A program made the translations under genes and the position numbers. From positions 44,092 through 56,630 of the forward strand of contig MFAF01000102.1 in the NCBI GenBank assembly GCA_001774505.1: a stretch of DNA of 12,539 nt, written 5' to 3'. The notes under the pieces are model-generated. The model worked only from the letters and a program-made list of their open reading frames with translations. It had not been told where the DNA came from and searched no databases. Shown here in pieces: positions 1-6,606 of this stretch; positions within the stretch are counted from its first letter, which is position 1; every line of letters begins with the position of its first letter. The DNA is from Candidatus Coatesbacteria bacterium RBG_13_66_14. GTDB lineage: Bacteria > RBG-13-66-14.

Positions 1-2201
1 GTGTGCCTGTCGCCGCGGAAGGGATTCGGGTAGGCGTAAATGCCCGCAAGATTGTAGATGTGGTCGTCGTGGATGCCGACGAGGCCGGCCAGGGCGCCGA
101 GGGCGGCCCGCGTTATCTGCCGGGTCAATGGGAAGCAGCCGGCGATGGTCGGGTAGTCGTCGTCGTAGGAGTGGTAGTAGGGGTAGGGGACATCTATGTC
201 CTCGATCCCCAGGAGGGCCGGATATCCCACCAGCCAGAAGGCGGCGTGGTCGGAGCGGTAGAAATCCGGTACGATGAGCTTCAATCCCGGCAGGCCGTCA
301 CCGTAGCGGACGCACGATTCCATGAGCACGTCGGCGAGCCACTCGCTCCGGTAATCGGTGACGACGTCCAGGTCCTCCTGAACTTCAGCGGGGTCGCTCC
401 AGACGACCATGTCCAGGTTGATCACGCCGTCCACCTGGACCCCTTCCAGGGCCAGTTGCCGGGCGTGGTGGGAGCTGCCGTGGAGCCCGAGCTCCTCGGC
501 GTTGAAGAACACCAGGCGCAGGCTGCGCCGGGGTGTGTAATCCGCCAGGACGCGCGACATCTCCAGGAGCGCCGCCGACCCCGACCCGTTGTCGTTGGCG
601 CCGGGGGCGCAGATGTACGGGTCCTCGTCCTCGCCGCCGCGACCGGAGATGGAGTCGAAGTGGGCGGTGCCGTAAACGTAACCCTCGGGGTACTCGCTCC
701 CGGTTTTCTCGCCGATGATGTTTTCCCAGAGGATGCTCGTTCCCGGGTCCAGCCCCTCGAGCCGCCAGGTGAGCCCGTCGAGCTCCTCGTCGGTGTAGGC
801 GGGTCCGTCCTTGGTGGCGAGCCAAACCCTTTCCCCGGTTCCATCCCAGTCCAGGACGTTCACCGCCGAGGCCTTGGCGGTGGTCACCGTCTCCCAGTCC
901 GCCCCGCCGTCCGTGGTGCGGTACATCTCCCCGTAGAGCGACCCGACGATGAATTCGAGGGGTCCGGCGGCCGTCACCGCGAGGAGCTGCTGGGCGGGGT
1001 CCACGCCCGGAATCTGTGAGGGGATCCAGGTTTCGCCGCCGTCATCGGTGACGAGCAGGCTGTTCTGCACCCCCACCGCCAGGCCCCGGTCACAATCCCC
1101 GAAGGCCACATCGTAGAGCGTCGGGCCGCTGGGAGAAGAGTTGACGGTCTCCCACGTTTCCCCGCCGTCGGCGCTCCGGAGCACGGTCTCGTCGCGGCTC
1201 ACCCCGAAGACCGTCAGGGGATCGCCCGGGAGGCACGCCGCGGCGAAAATCTCCATGCCCGTGCCCCCGACCGGCTCCCAGGCCGAGCCCGAGTCCTCGG
1301 TGCGCCAGACGTCGCCCGAGGCGCTGAAGAGGTAGCCCGTATCCGCGTCGGCGAAGGCCATCGTCGAGAGGTAGTTGGTTTCCGATCCCAGGTCGAAGGG
1401 GGTGTCGCTCCAGGTCAATCCACCGTCGTCCGAGCGGCGGTAAGTGTCTCCGCCGGCGAAATGGATCGTGGCCGGAGGGAATACGGCGCAGGCGCTCGCC
1501 TGCCAGGCCTCTATCTCCCCGGTGGGGAAGTACTCGGCGAAGGTCGTCCCGCCGTCGGTGGAGTAGAAGAGGTGGGAACTGGCCAGGGTGAATGCGATGA
1601 GCCCGCCCTCGGCGCCCAGGGATTGGGGGCTGGCGCCGAGCCATATTTCCCGCGTCACCTCGAAGCCCGAATCCGCCAGCTCGGCGGCGAGGTAGTCTCC
1701 CGCCAGGTCGTTCTGCGGTGTGTAAGCGTAACGCGTGCGGAACTCGGTCAGGTCGTAGTCGTAGGCGTCAATCCGGTCGAGGTCAACCTTGTCTACGAGC
1801 TCCTGGGCGTCGGCGGTCAGAATGTCCGGCGGCACGTCTCTTCGGGGGGCCTTGATTGTCGGTTCCAGGTGACAGAGACGGTAACCCAGGCCGATAAGCT
1901 CCCGCAGGTCGTCGGTCCCGAGGTTGCAGATTTCGGCCCCGTCGGTCAGCCGGCCCAGCCGGTCTATCCCCGGGGGCAGCTCGGCGGCGTCCGAGGGTGC
2001 GAACACGATGTACAGGTTGTCCCGGTGGTCCGGCAACGCGCAGACGGCGTTCACTGGAGAGGTCGTCACCCTGAGCTCCCCGTCGTCGAAGTACCCGTAG
2101 AACACCCCAGTCCCCGGCGCGTCGGCGGGCACGAGGGCGAGGTACTCGGCGGCCGGAGCAGTCGCCGAAATAAGCGTGAGAAGAATGGCAATGCGTTTCA
2201 T
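1..2201 (-). CDS. Secreted M28-family zinc metallopeptidase with inserted beta-propeller (3' end cut by window)
   Basis: I translated this frame by hand; it stays open for 733 codons from the ATG at 2201 to the window edge. Residues 1-17 form a signal peptide (MKRIAILLTLISATAPA). The M28 zinc-site pattern is complete: His514 (TAHFDS), Asp537 (GANDNGSG), catalytic Glu569 and ligand Glu570 (FFNAEELG), Asp597 (INLDMV) and His677 (YYHSYDDDYPT), with SDHAAFW around residue 652. Members of this family cleave N-terminal amino acids or peptides. The usual N-terminal helix of the fold (TRYAYTPQNDLAGDYLAAEL, about 150-175) is separated from the catalytic core by roughly 300 residues. That insert carries six Asp-box motifs of the S-x-DGGxTW type near residues 217, 257, 302, 344, 385 and 430, as in Ycf48/sialidase-like propellers. 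After the core comes AYPNPF (about 722-727), typical of the start of a C-terminal sorting or FlgD-like domain, whose remainder lies outside the window. AAGGGA lies just before the ATG. Family is certain; substrate is unknown. Confidence 0.94.
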   Translation of the reverse strand, partial: MKRIAILLTLISATAPAAEYLALVPADAPGTGVFYGYFDDGELRVTTSPVNAVCALPDHRDNLYIVFAPSDAAELPPGIDRLGRLTDGAEICNLGTDDLRELIGLGYRLCHLEPTIKAPRRDVPPDILTADAQELVDKVDLDRIDAYDYDLTEFRTRYAYTPQNDLAGDYLAAELADSGFEVTREIWLGASPQSLGAEGGLIAFTLASSHLFYSTDGGTTFAEYFPTGEIEAWQASACAVFPPATIHFAGGDTYRRSDDGGLTWSDTPFDLGSETNYLSTMAFADADTGYLFSASGDVWRTEDSGSAWEPVGGTGMEIFAAACLPGDPLTVFGVSRDETVLRSADGGETWETVNSSPSGPTLYDVAFGDCDRGLAVGVQNSLLVTDDGGETWIPSQIPGVDPAQQLLAVTAAGPLEFIVGSLYGEMYRTTDGGADWETVTTAKASAVNVLDWDGTGERVWLATKDGPAYTDEELDGLTWRLEGLDPGTSILWENIIGEKTGSEYPEGYVYGTAHFDSISGRGGEDEDPYICAPGANDNGSGSAALLEMSRVLADYTPRRSLRLVFFNAEELGLHGSSHHARQLALEGVQVDGVINLDMVVWSDPAEVQEDLDVVTDYRSEWLADVLMESCVRYGDGLPGLKLIVPDFYRSDHAAFWLVGYPALLGIEDIDVPYPYYHSYDDDYPTIAGCFPLTRQITRAALGALAGLVGIHDDHIYNLAGIYAYPNPFRGDRH

Positions 2202-2233
2202 GGTTCATCCCTTTTCGTTGCTCGTCTGCCTGG

Positions 2234-2263
2234 ATTCTACCCCAATCCACCCCGCCGAGCCAA
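2234..2263 (-). promoter_or_regulatory. Candidate sigma-70-type promoter for the M28 peptidase gene
   Basis: Read on the minus strand, TTGGCT (2258-2263) and TAGAAT (2234-2239) are separated by 18 bases. The -10 box matches consensus at five of six positions and the -35 at four of six. It would place the transcript start about 25 bases before the ATG at 2201, leaving room for the AAGGGA ribosome binding site. This is pattern matching only; the consensus for this lineage is unknown. Confidence 0.4.
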
Positions 2264-2265
2264 GT

Positions 2266-2284
2266 CCGGTTCCGCGGAAACCGG
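2266..2284. repeat. Inverted repeat upstream of the peptidase promoter
   Basis: CCGGTT (2266-2271) and AACCGG (2279-2284) form perfect 6-base arms around seven bases, and the centre TCCGCGGA is itself palindromic. It sits immediately upstream of the candidate minus-strand -35 box, a place where an activator could bind. In GC-rich DNA such a palindrome can also arise by chance. Confidence 0.25.
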
Positions 2285-2370
2285 CGAATATCTCGGCAGT
2301 CGGGTACGGAATTTGCTGATTATTAAGGGCGTCGGAGCCTCGTCCACCGGTCGTAAAAGCGCCTAAAGCC

Positions 2371-2399
2371 TTGACAGTGTTCAAATTTAAGTATAAACT
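2371..2399 (+). promoter_or_regulatory. Candidate sigma-70-type promoter for the plus-strand gene cluster
   Basis: A perfect TTGACA lies at 2371-2376, followed by a strikingly AT-rich stretch in an otherwise GC-rich region. The -10 can be TATAAA at 2392-2397 (15-base spacer, five of six matches) or TAAACT at 2394-2399 (17-base spacer, four of six). Transcription would start near 2405, giving a leader of about 175 bases before the ATG at 2582. It is the best promoter-like site on the plus strand and probably serves the genes from 2582 onward. Confidence 0.6.
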
Positions 2400-2404
2400 A
2401 CCAA

Positions 2405-2581
2405 CGGTGATGGGAAAAAGCGGGTGAATACCCGAAAGGCCTGAATTCACAAGTATATAGCTGCCCGTTTCTGTTTCGGGTGGACAGTCTCAATTCGTCG
2501 CTGTCATCGTGGTGCGGCCGCGGGCGCTGAGGGGCGACCGACCAAAGAACCGACCACGTGACGAACGAAACAAAACGCGGG
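2405..2581 (+). promoter_or_regulatory. Long hairpin-rich 5' leader of the gene cluster
   Basis: This is the untranslated stretch between the candidate promoter and the first gene. Three local hairpins follow one another: CGGGT/ACCCG (2421-2425 with 2430-2434, GAAT loop), CCCG/CGGG (2464-2467 with 2477-2480), and GACAG/CTGTC (2483-2487 with 2501-2505). I could not match it to a known riboswitch class. No run of T follows any hairpin, so these are not simple terminators. It may be an unremarkable leader or a regulatory RNA. The rest of the 380-base gap 2202-2581 holds the two promoters and the inverted repeat; I see no gene in it. Confidence 0.3.
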
Positions 2582-3643
2582 ATGAGCCAAAGGGGTGGTT
2601 TGAAACCTCTCGTAGGGGTTTTTTGTCGTTTATCGGGGAGAAACGCCCTCCCCGTCGTTGCGGCGGTCCTCTGCCTGGCGTCCGTCGCCTCCGCCGGCCC
2701 CTTTATAAACCCCGGGCTGATGAGCATCCCCACGGCCTACACCCTGCCCTTCACCGCGATCAAGCTCGACTACTCGGGGGGCATCTTTCTGGGCCTGCAG
2801 CCCACGGATCCCGAGGTCAACGACTACTACGACATCTCCCTCTCCGGAGGTCTGGAGTTTTGGGACATCGGCGTCGAGTTGACCTTCGCCGCCTACGACT
2901 TCGATTCCTCGGCCTACGTGGGGGCCGCCGAGGTGCGGTTCATCCCGGAAACGGTGAAGTTCCCGGCCGTCGCCATCGGGATGCGCAACATCGGCGGCGA
3001 CGTGGACGTGTCATCCTATGGCGCCCCGGGCGTTCCCGGCGGGAGCACCGTTTACCTGCCCCCGGGGCGGACGAGGACCTGGTTCGAGCAGTTCACCGCC
3101 TACGTGGTTTTCTCGAAGGATTTCTACCCCGCCCTGGCCATCCCCATCCGGGGCCACATCGGCCTGGGGACCGGCTCCTTCCAGGGGATGTACACCAGCA
3201 CCTACACGGATTCCTCAACCTGGCAGGGCGTGTTCGGCGCCATCGAGTACCAGGTCCGCTACGATTTCTCCCTGGCCCTCGAGGTGAACGGCCGGGACCT
3301 GAACTTCGGCGTCCTCTACAAACTGCCCTGGTGGGGGATGGAGGTAGGCTTGTCCGTGGACAAGCTGGAGATGCTCTTCTACTCGGAGGACGAATTAATG
3401 CAATCCGAGGGCGGGCTGATTGACGAGTTCGATCAGGTCGGTCTTGGATTTCATCTGGGCGTGCAGTTCGGACCCTTCGTGGGTCCGTCGGATTTCAAGA
3501 AACAGGAGCTCATCAAAGAGCGTATCGAACGGGGACGCGAGCAGCTCGAGGAGATAAAAATCCGGCGTCAGGAGCTCCAGCAACGACTGGCCGAGGTCCG
3601 CGAAGAGATTACGAAAGAGAAGGAGCGCACCGGCGACGAGTAG
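2582..3643 (+). CDS. Outer-membrane beta-barrel protein with C-terminal coiled-coil tail
   Basis: A 353-aa protein from the ATG at 2582. Residues 1-38 form a long signal peptide ending ASA before GPF. The mature part alternates polar and hydrophobic residues in many short aromatic-rich strands, for example YDISLSGGLEFWDIGVELTFA and VGLGFHLGVQFGPF, as expected of an outer-membrane barrel. The opening NPGLMSIPTAYTLPF recalls YjbH-type exopolysaccharide-associated barrels, but that is a weak resemblance. The likely last strand (about 288-299) ends in Phe, and about 50 charged helical residues follow (304-353, rich in E, K, R and Q), probably a periplasmic coiled coil. The start is uncertain: a GTG at 2558 would add 8 residues and a TTG at 2600 sits just after AGGGGTGG; neither 2558 nor 2582 has a good ribosome binding site. 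It is the first gene of the plus-strand cluster, 50 bases before the next start. Confidence 0.8.
   Translation: MSQRGGLKPLVGVFCRLSGRNALPVVAAVLCLASVASAGPFINPGLMSIPTAYTLPFTAIKLDYSGGIFLGLQPTDPEVNDYYDISLSGGLEFWDIGVELTFAAYDFDSSAYVGAAEVRFIPETVKFPAVAIGMRNIGGDVDVSSYGAPGVPGGSTVYLPPGRTRTWFEQFTAYVVFSKDFYPALAIPIRGHIGLGTGSFQGMYTSTYTDSSTWQGVFGAIEYQVRYDFSLALEVNGRDLNFGVLYKLPWWGMEVGLSVDKLEMLFYSEDELMQSEGGLIDEFDQVGLGFHLGVQFGPFVGPSDFKKQELIKERIERGREQLEEIKIRRQELQQRLAEVREEITKEKERTGDE
2591..2610 (+). repeat. Imperfect palindrome encoding GGLKPLV in a signal-peptide region (copy 1)
   Basis: AGGGGT (2591-2596) pairs with ACCTCT (2605-2610) with one G-U pair, around an eight-base loop. In frame, with the codons just downstream, it encodes R-G-G-L-K-P-L-V-G, matching the K-G-L-K-P-F-V-G of copy 2 in the next gene. 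The AGGGGTGG in its 5' arm could also act as a ribosome binding site for the TTG at 2600. Confidence 0.4.
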
Positions 3644-3693
3644 GCGTGCCAGGCGATGGGGCGCCGTAACTAGGGCGTTCCTTGAGAGATTGG

Positions 3694-6525
3694 ATGAAGA
3701 TGGATACGCGTCATGGGGGAATATTGGCGGCTGAAGACTCCTTGGACAAGGGGCTCAAGCCCTTTGTCGGAACGCGGACATCTTGGGTGGCCGCGGCCGC
3801 GGGTAAAGTCTTGACGGGCCTGATCCTCCTCACCGCAACCGGGGCGTGGGGGCAGGATGAGGAGGAGGAGGAGGAGTCGGGAAGCCTCCTCGAGGAGCTG
3901 CGTCAGGAGGAGGCGACTTCGTCCTCCCTCACTGCGGAACTTGAGCGCCTCACCGCGGCCGAGATGGACAAGGTGGACCTCATCCGCAAGCTCGAGCTCG
4001 AGAAACGCTACGATCAGCTCGAGGCCATGGCCCGGCGCGATTTCATCTCGGCCATGGACAAGTACTCGCGCGCCGAGGACTTCTGGGACAAAGCCACGCG
4101 CGCGGAGAAGCGCGGGGAGACCGCGCAGGCGGAATCGTACCGCACGCAGGCCAGGACGAAGTACGAGGAGTCCATAGAAGAACTGGAGTTCATAGACGAC
4201 TGGTACCCCTTGTTCTCCCGGCGCTCCGACGTATACTTCATCTGGGGCGATTCCCTCTACAAGCTCGAAGAGTACAACGACGCCGTGCGCATACTCGAAC
4301 GGCTCCGCGAGGAGTACCCGGCCTACACGAAGATGGGCGACGCGCTCCTGCAGCTCGGCGAGTGCCATTTCGCCCTCGAGGACTACGAAGACGCGGCGAC
4401 CTTCTACCAGCGCGTCGTGGACAACCACTCCCAGCTCCGCTCGGCATTCAAGACCTCCATGAAACGCCTGGAGTGGATCTACAAGTACTGGGCCACGGGG
4501 GAGTTCGACTCCGCCTCATACGCCAAAGCCCTTCCCCTGTTTCAGCGACTGCTCGATGTGTACCGCTCCTACACCGACGTGCCCGAGGCGATCTTCTATG
4601 TCGGTGAGTGCTACTTCTACATCGGCGACCGCGAAAACGCGCGGGAGCGGTACGACAACATCAAGAGCAAGTACTCCGATTCGCGATACCTGGGAGCGTC
4701 CCTGGCCCGGCTGGAGGAGTTGGCGGCGATGTACTTCGCCGAGGGCATGGAATACTACGACATGGAGCAGGAGATAACCTGGTTCCAGGCGTCCGATGTA
4801 TTCGAGTTCATTGTGGAAAAATACCCCGATTTCTCGAGGCTCGACGAGACGCTATACCGGTGGGGGGATTCGCTGTTCAGGGTGAACGACTACCAGGGCG
4901 CCCAGAAACCGCTGATACAGTGCAAGAAGGACTACCCGCACGGCACGTGGTGCATGTACTCCCTGTACACCCTCGAGTACATGAGGTACCGCCGCGAGAG
5001 GTTCAACGAGGCCATCAGGTTTTACCAGGAGCTGGCGGGCAAGCCCGATTTCTCGGGGTTCGAGTATTCGGACGCGAGCCGGTACGTGGCTGGGATGAGC
5101 TACTACAGGCTCGCCAAGTATCAGAAGGCGGTGGACGTCGTCGCGGGGATAGACCGAACAGGGGAGTACGCGATCTACGGGAGTTACCTGGGAGGCCTGT
5201 GCCTGGTGAAACAGGACAAGCTCGAGGAGGCCGTCGAGTCGTTCAAGGACATGGCCAACGCCCCGACATACTCCGACGCGACCCGGCGCCTGGAGGGACG
5301 GGCGCACATCATCCTGGCCTACCTGTACCAGCGCCTCGGCGACAACAACGCCGCGTGGCTCGAGTACGAGCACATCTCCGCGTCGGACATGGAGAACTGG
5401 GACGACGCCCAGGTGGGCAAGGCCTACCTCATGATCAACAGGGGCGAAACGGGGGATTACGACGACGTGATCGTCATGATGCGGTCTCTGTTGAACCGCT
5501 TTCCCGACACCGACCTGGCCCCCGACGCCTACATCCTCATCGGCTACTGCCAGATTCAGGAGCGCGAATACGAGGGCGCCATTCGGACCCTGGAGGACGT
5601 GGTTGACAGCTACACCATTGACCGCGAGCGCATCAACTCCAACCCCGAGTACCAGAAGCTCATCGCCGACATCGAGGAGGAGCTGAAGTTCGTCACCTCG
5701 ATTCTCACCCACGAGATCAAGGACATCCGCAACATCGGCGGGGACGTCCTCTACCCCGAGGAGCTCAACGAGGCCGAGGAGGAGGCCCGCGAGATGCAGG
5801 CCGCCATAGCCGAGCTCCAGACCTTCGTCTCCGGCCGCGACATCATCGGCCGCGACATCACCGAGGACGCCGAATTCTTCAGGGCCTACGCCTCGTTCTC
5901 CTACAAGGAGGACATCGAGGGCCAGTTCCAGAACGTCATCGGTGAGCACGCCGATCGCTACGTGGAGCTCAAGGAGGCCCGCGAAGGGGTCATCGAACAG
6001 CAGAACGTGCTGAAGGCGGGGGTCGCCGGGCGCACGGTGGTCGCCGATCTGGAGGCCCGCCAGGCCGAGCGCGAGGAGAAGATCAACTGGATTACCGGGG
6101 AGGCCTGGAAAGAGGAATTCGCCCACTTCATGACCACCGAAGAAATAGAGGCCCAGAAAGCCGCCGCCGCAGCCGCCGCCGCTGCGGAGCGGGGCGAGGG
6201 CTTTGCCGGTGAGGTAGAGGAAGGCGCCGAACCACCGCCCGACGAGGGGGAGGTTCCCGAAGAGATAGAAGAGGCGCTCTCCGGGGAGGGTGATGGAGAT
6301 TCAACCCCCGATGAAGGGACCGGGGATGCCGTTTCCGGTGAGGGCGATGGTGAAATGGAACCCGAGGAGGGAACCGGGGATACGACTGAGGAGCCGACTG
6401 CAGATTCGACGACCGACGAGACCGACGAGACCGACGCGGGGGAGACCGAGTCGCCGCCCGAGGAGACAGTCGAGCCTTCGGACGGGGAAGCGGAACCGAC
6501 GGATGAGTCGGAACTCCCCGATTGA
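3694..6525 (+). CDS. Secreted TPR-repeat scaffold protein with acidic C-terminal tail
   Basis: A 943-aa protein from the ATG at 3694 (GAGAGA lies four bases upstream); TTG at 3682, ATG at 3700 and GTG near 3787 are alternatives. The N-terminus is long, with a hydrophobic segment at about residues 39-50 (VLTGLILLTATG) and probable cleavage after AWG at 53. An acidic coiled coil follows (55-150), then many TPR-like helical hairpins (about 150-640), such as SLYKLEEYNDAVRILERL and AIRTLEDVVDSY. A second coiled coil (about 650-820), an alanine run (about 822-832) and an acidic tail of about 110 residues rich in E, D, G, T and P complete it. TPR arrays scaffold protein complexes, so this is probably a periplasmic adaptor. 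The arrangement resembles YbgF/CpoB-like and gliding-motor TPR proteins, but no orthologue can be named. It lies 50 bases after the barrel gene and 81 before the TPR lipoprotein gene. Confidence 0.85.
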   Translation: MKMDTRHGGILAAEDSLDKGLKPFVGTRTSWVAAAAGKVLTGLILLTATGAWGQDEEEEEESGSLLEELRQEEATSSSLTAELERLTAAEMDKVDLIRKLELEKRYDQLEAMARRDFISAMDKYSRAEDFWDKATRAEKRGETAQAESYRTQARTKYEESIEELEFIDDWYPLFSRRSDVYFIWGDSLYKLEEYNDAVRILERLREEYPAYTKMGDALLQLGECHFALEDYEDAATFYQRVVDNHSQLRSAFKTSMKRLEWIYKYWATGEFDSASYAKALPLFQRLLDVYRSYTDVPEAIFYVGECYFYIGDRENARERYDNIKSKYSDSRYLGASLARLEELAAMYFAEGMEYYDMEQEITWFQASDVFEFIVEKYPDFSRLDETLYRWGDSLFRVNDYQGAQKPLIQCKKDYPHGTWCMYSLYTLEYMRYRRERFNEAIRFYQELAGKPDFSGFEYSDASRYVAGMSYYRLAKYQKAVDVVAGIDRTGEYAIYGSYLGGLCLVKQDKLEEAVESFKDMANAPTYSDATRRLEGRAHIILAYLYQRLGDNNAAWLEYEHISASDMENWDDAQVGKAYLMINRGETGDYDDVIVMMRSLLNRFPDTDLAPDAYILIGYCQIQEREYEGAIRTLEDVVDSYTIDRERINSNPEYQKLIADIEEELKFVTSILTHEIKDIRNIGGDVLYPEELNEAEEEAREMQAAIAELQTFVSGRDIIGRDITEDAEFFRAYASFSYKEDIEGQFQNVIGEHADRYVELKEAREGVIEQQNVLKAGVAGRTVVADLEARQAEREEKINWITGEAWKEEFAHFMTTEEIEAQKAAAAAAAAAERGEGFAGEVEEGAEPPPDEGEVPEEIEEALSGEGDGDSTPDEGTGDAVSGEGDGEMEPEEGTGDTTEEPTADSTTDETDETDAGETESPPEETVEPSDGEAEPTDESELPD
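3745..3768 (+). repeat. Palindrome encoding DKGLKPFV in a signal-peptide region (copy 2)
   Basis: GACAAGGGGCT (3745-3755) pairs with AGCCCTTTGTC (3758-3768) across all 11 positions, with one G-U pair and only CA between the arms. In frame it reads D-K-G-L-K-P-F-V, followed by G. The same peptide core and a similar hairpin lie at the same place in the preceding gene (copy 1, 2591-2610), suggesting a common mobile or dispersed palindromic element. Whether it occurs elsewhere in the genome cannot be seen here. Confidence 0.5.
6280..6387 (+). repeat. Two tandem 54-base repeats in the acidic tail
   Basis: Copies at 6280-6333 and 6334-6387 encode SGEGDGDSTPDEGTGDAV and SGEGDGEMEPEEGTGDTT. The copies have diverged at the DNA level but keep frame and length, so the duplication is old. 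It shows that the acidic tail of the TPR protein grows by in-frame duplication. Confidence 0.75.
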
Positions 6526-6606
6526 TTTAATTTTCCATTGCCGTGAAATAAAAGCCTTCGGAAGCTGATACCACCGAAGCGGTTCGATTGAGTTTAGGGG
6601 ACTTCG
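6526..6606 (+). promoter_or_regulatory. 81-base spacer with short inverted repeat and ribosome binding site
   Basis: CTTCGG (6556-6561) and CCGAAG (6574-6579) form a six-base stem with a 12-base loop, with no T run after it. AGGGGA ends six bases before the ATG at 6607 and is a good ribosome binding site. The start of the spacer is AT-rich, but I see no convincing -35/-10 pair, so the lipoprotein gene is probably read from upstream. Confidence 0.3.

Noticed and set aside
3..1019. Plus-strand open frame of 338 codons opposite the peptidase gene.
   Set aside because: The minus-strand frame carries every M28 catalytic motif and Asp-box repeats, so this is a shadow frame.
2410..2427. Five-codon open frame (MGKSG) near the candidate transcript start, considered as a leader peptide.
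   Set aside because: No ribosome binding site and only a few bases from the predicted transcript start; too short to support.
4852..6126. Minus-strand open frame of 424 codons opposite the secreted TPR gene.
   Set aside because: Repetitive V/L/G/D-rich translation typical of the antisense of acidic coding DNA; no supporting signals.
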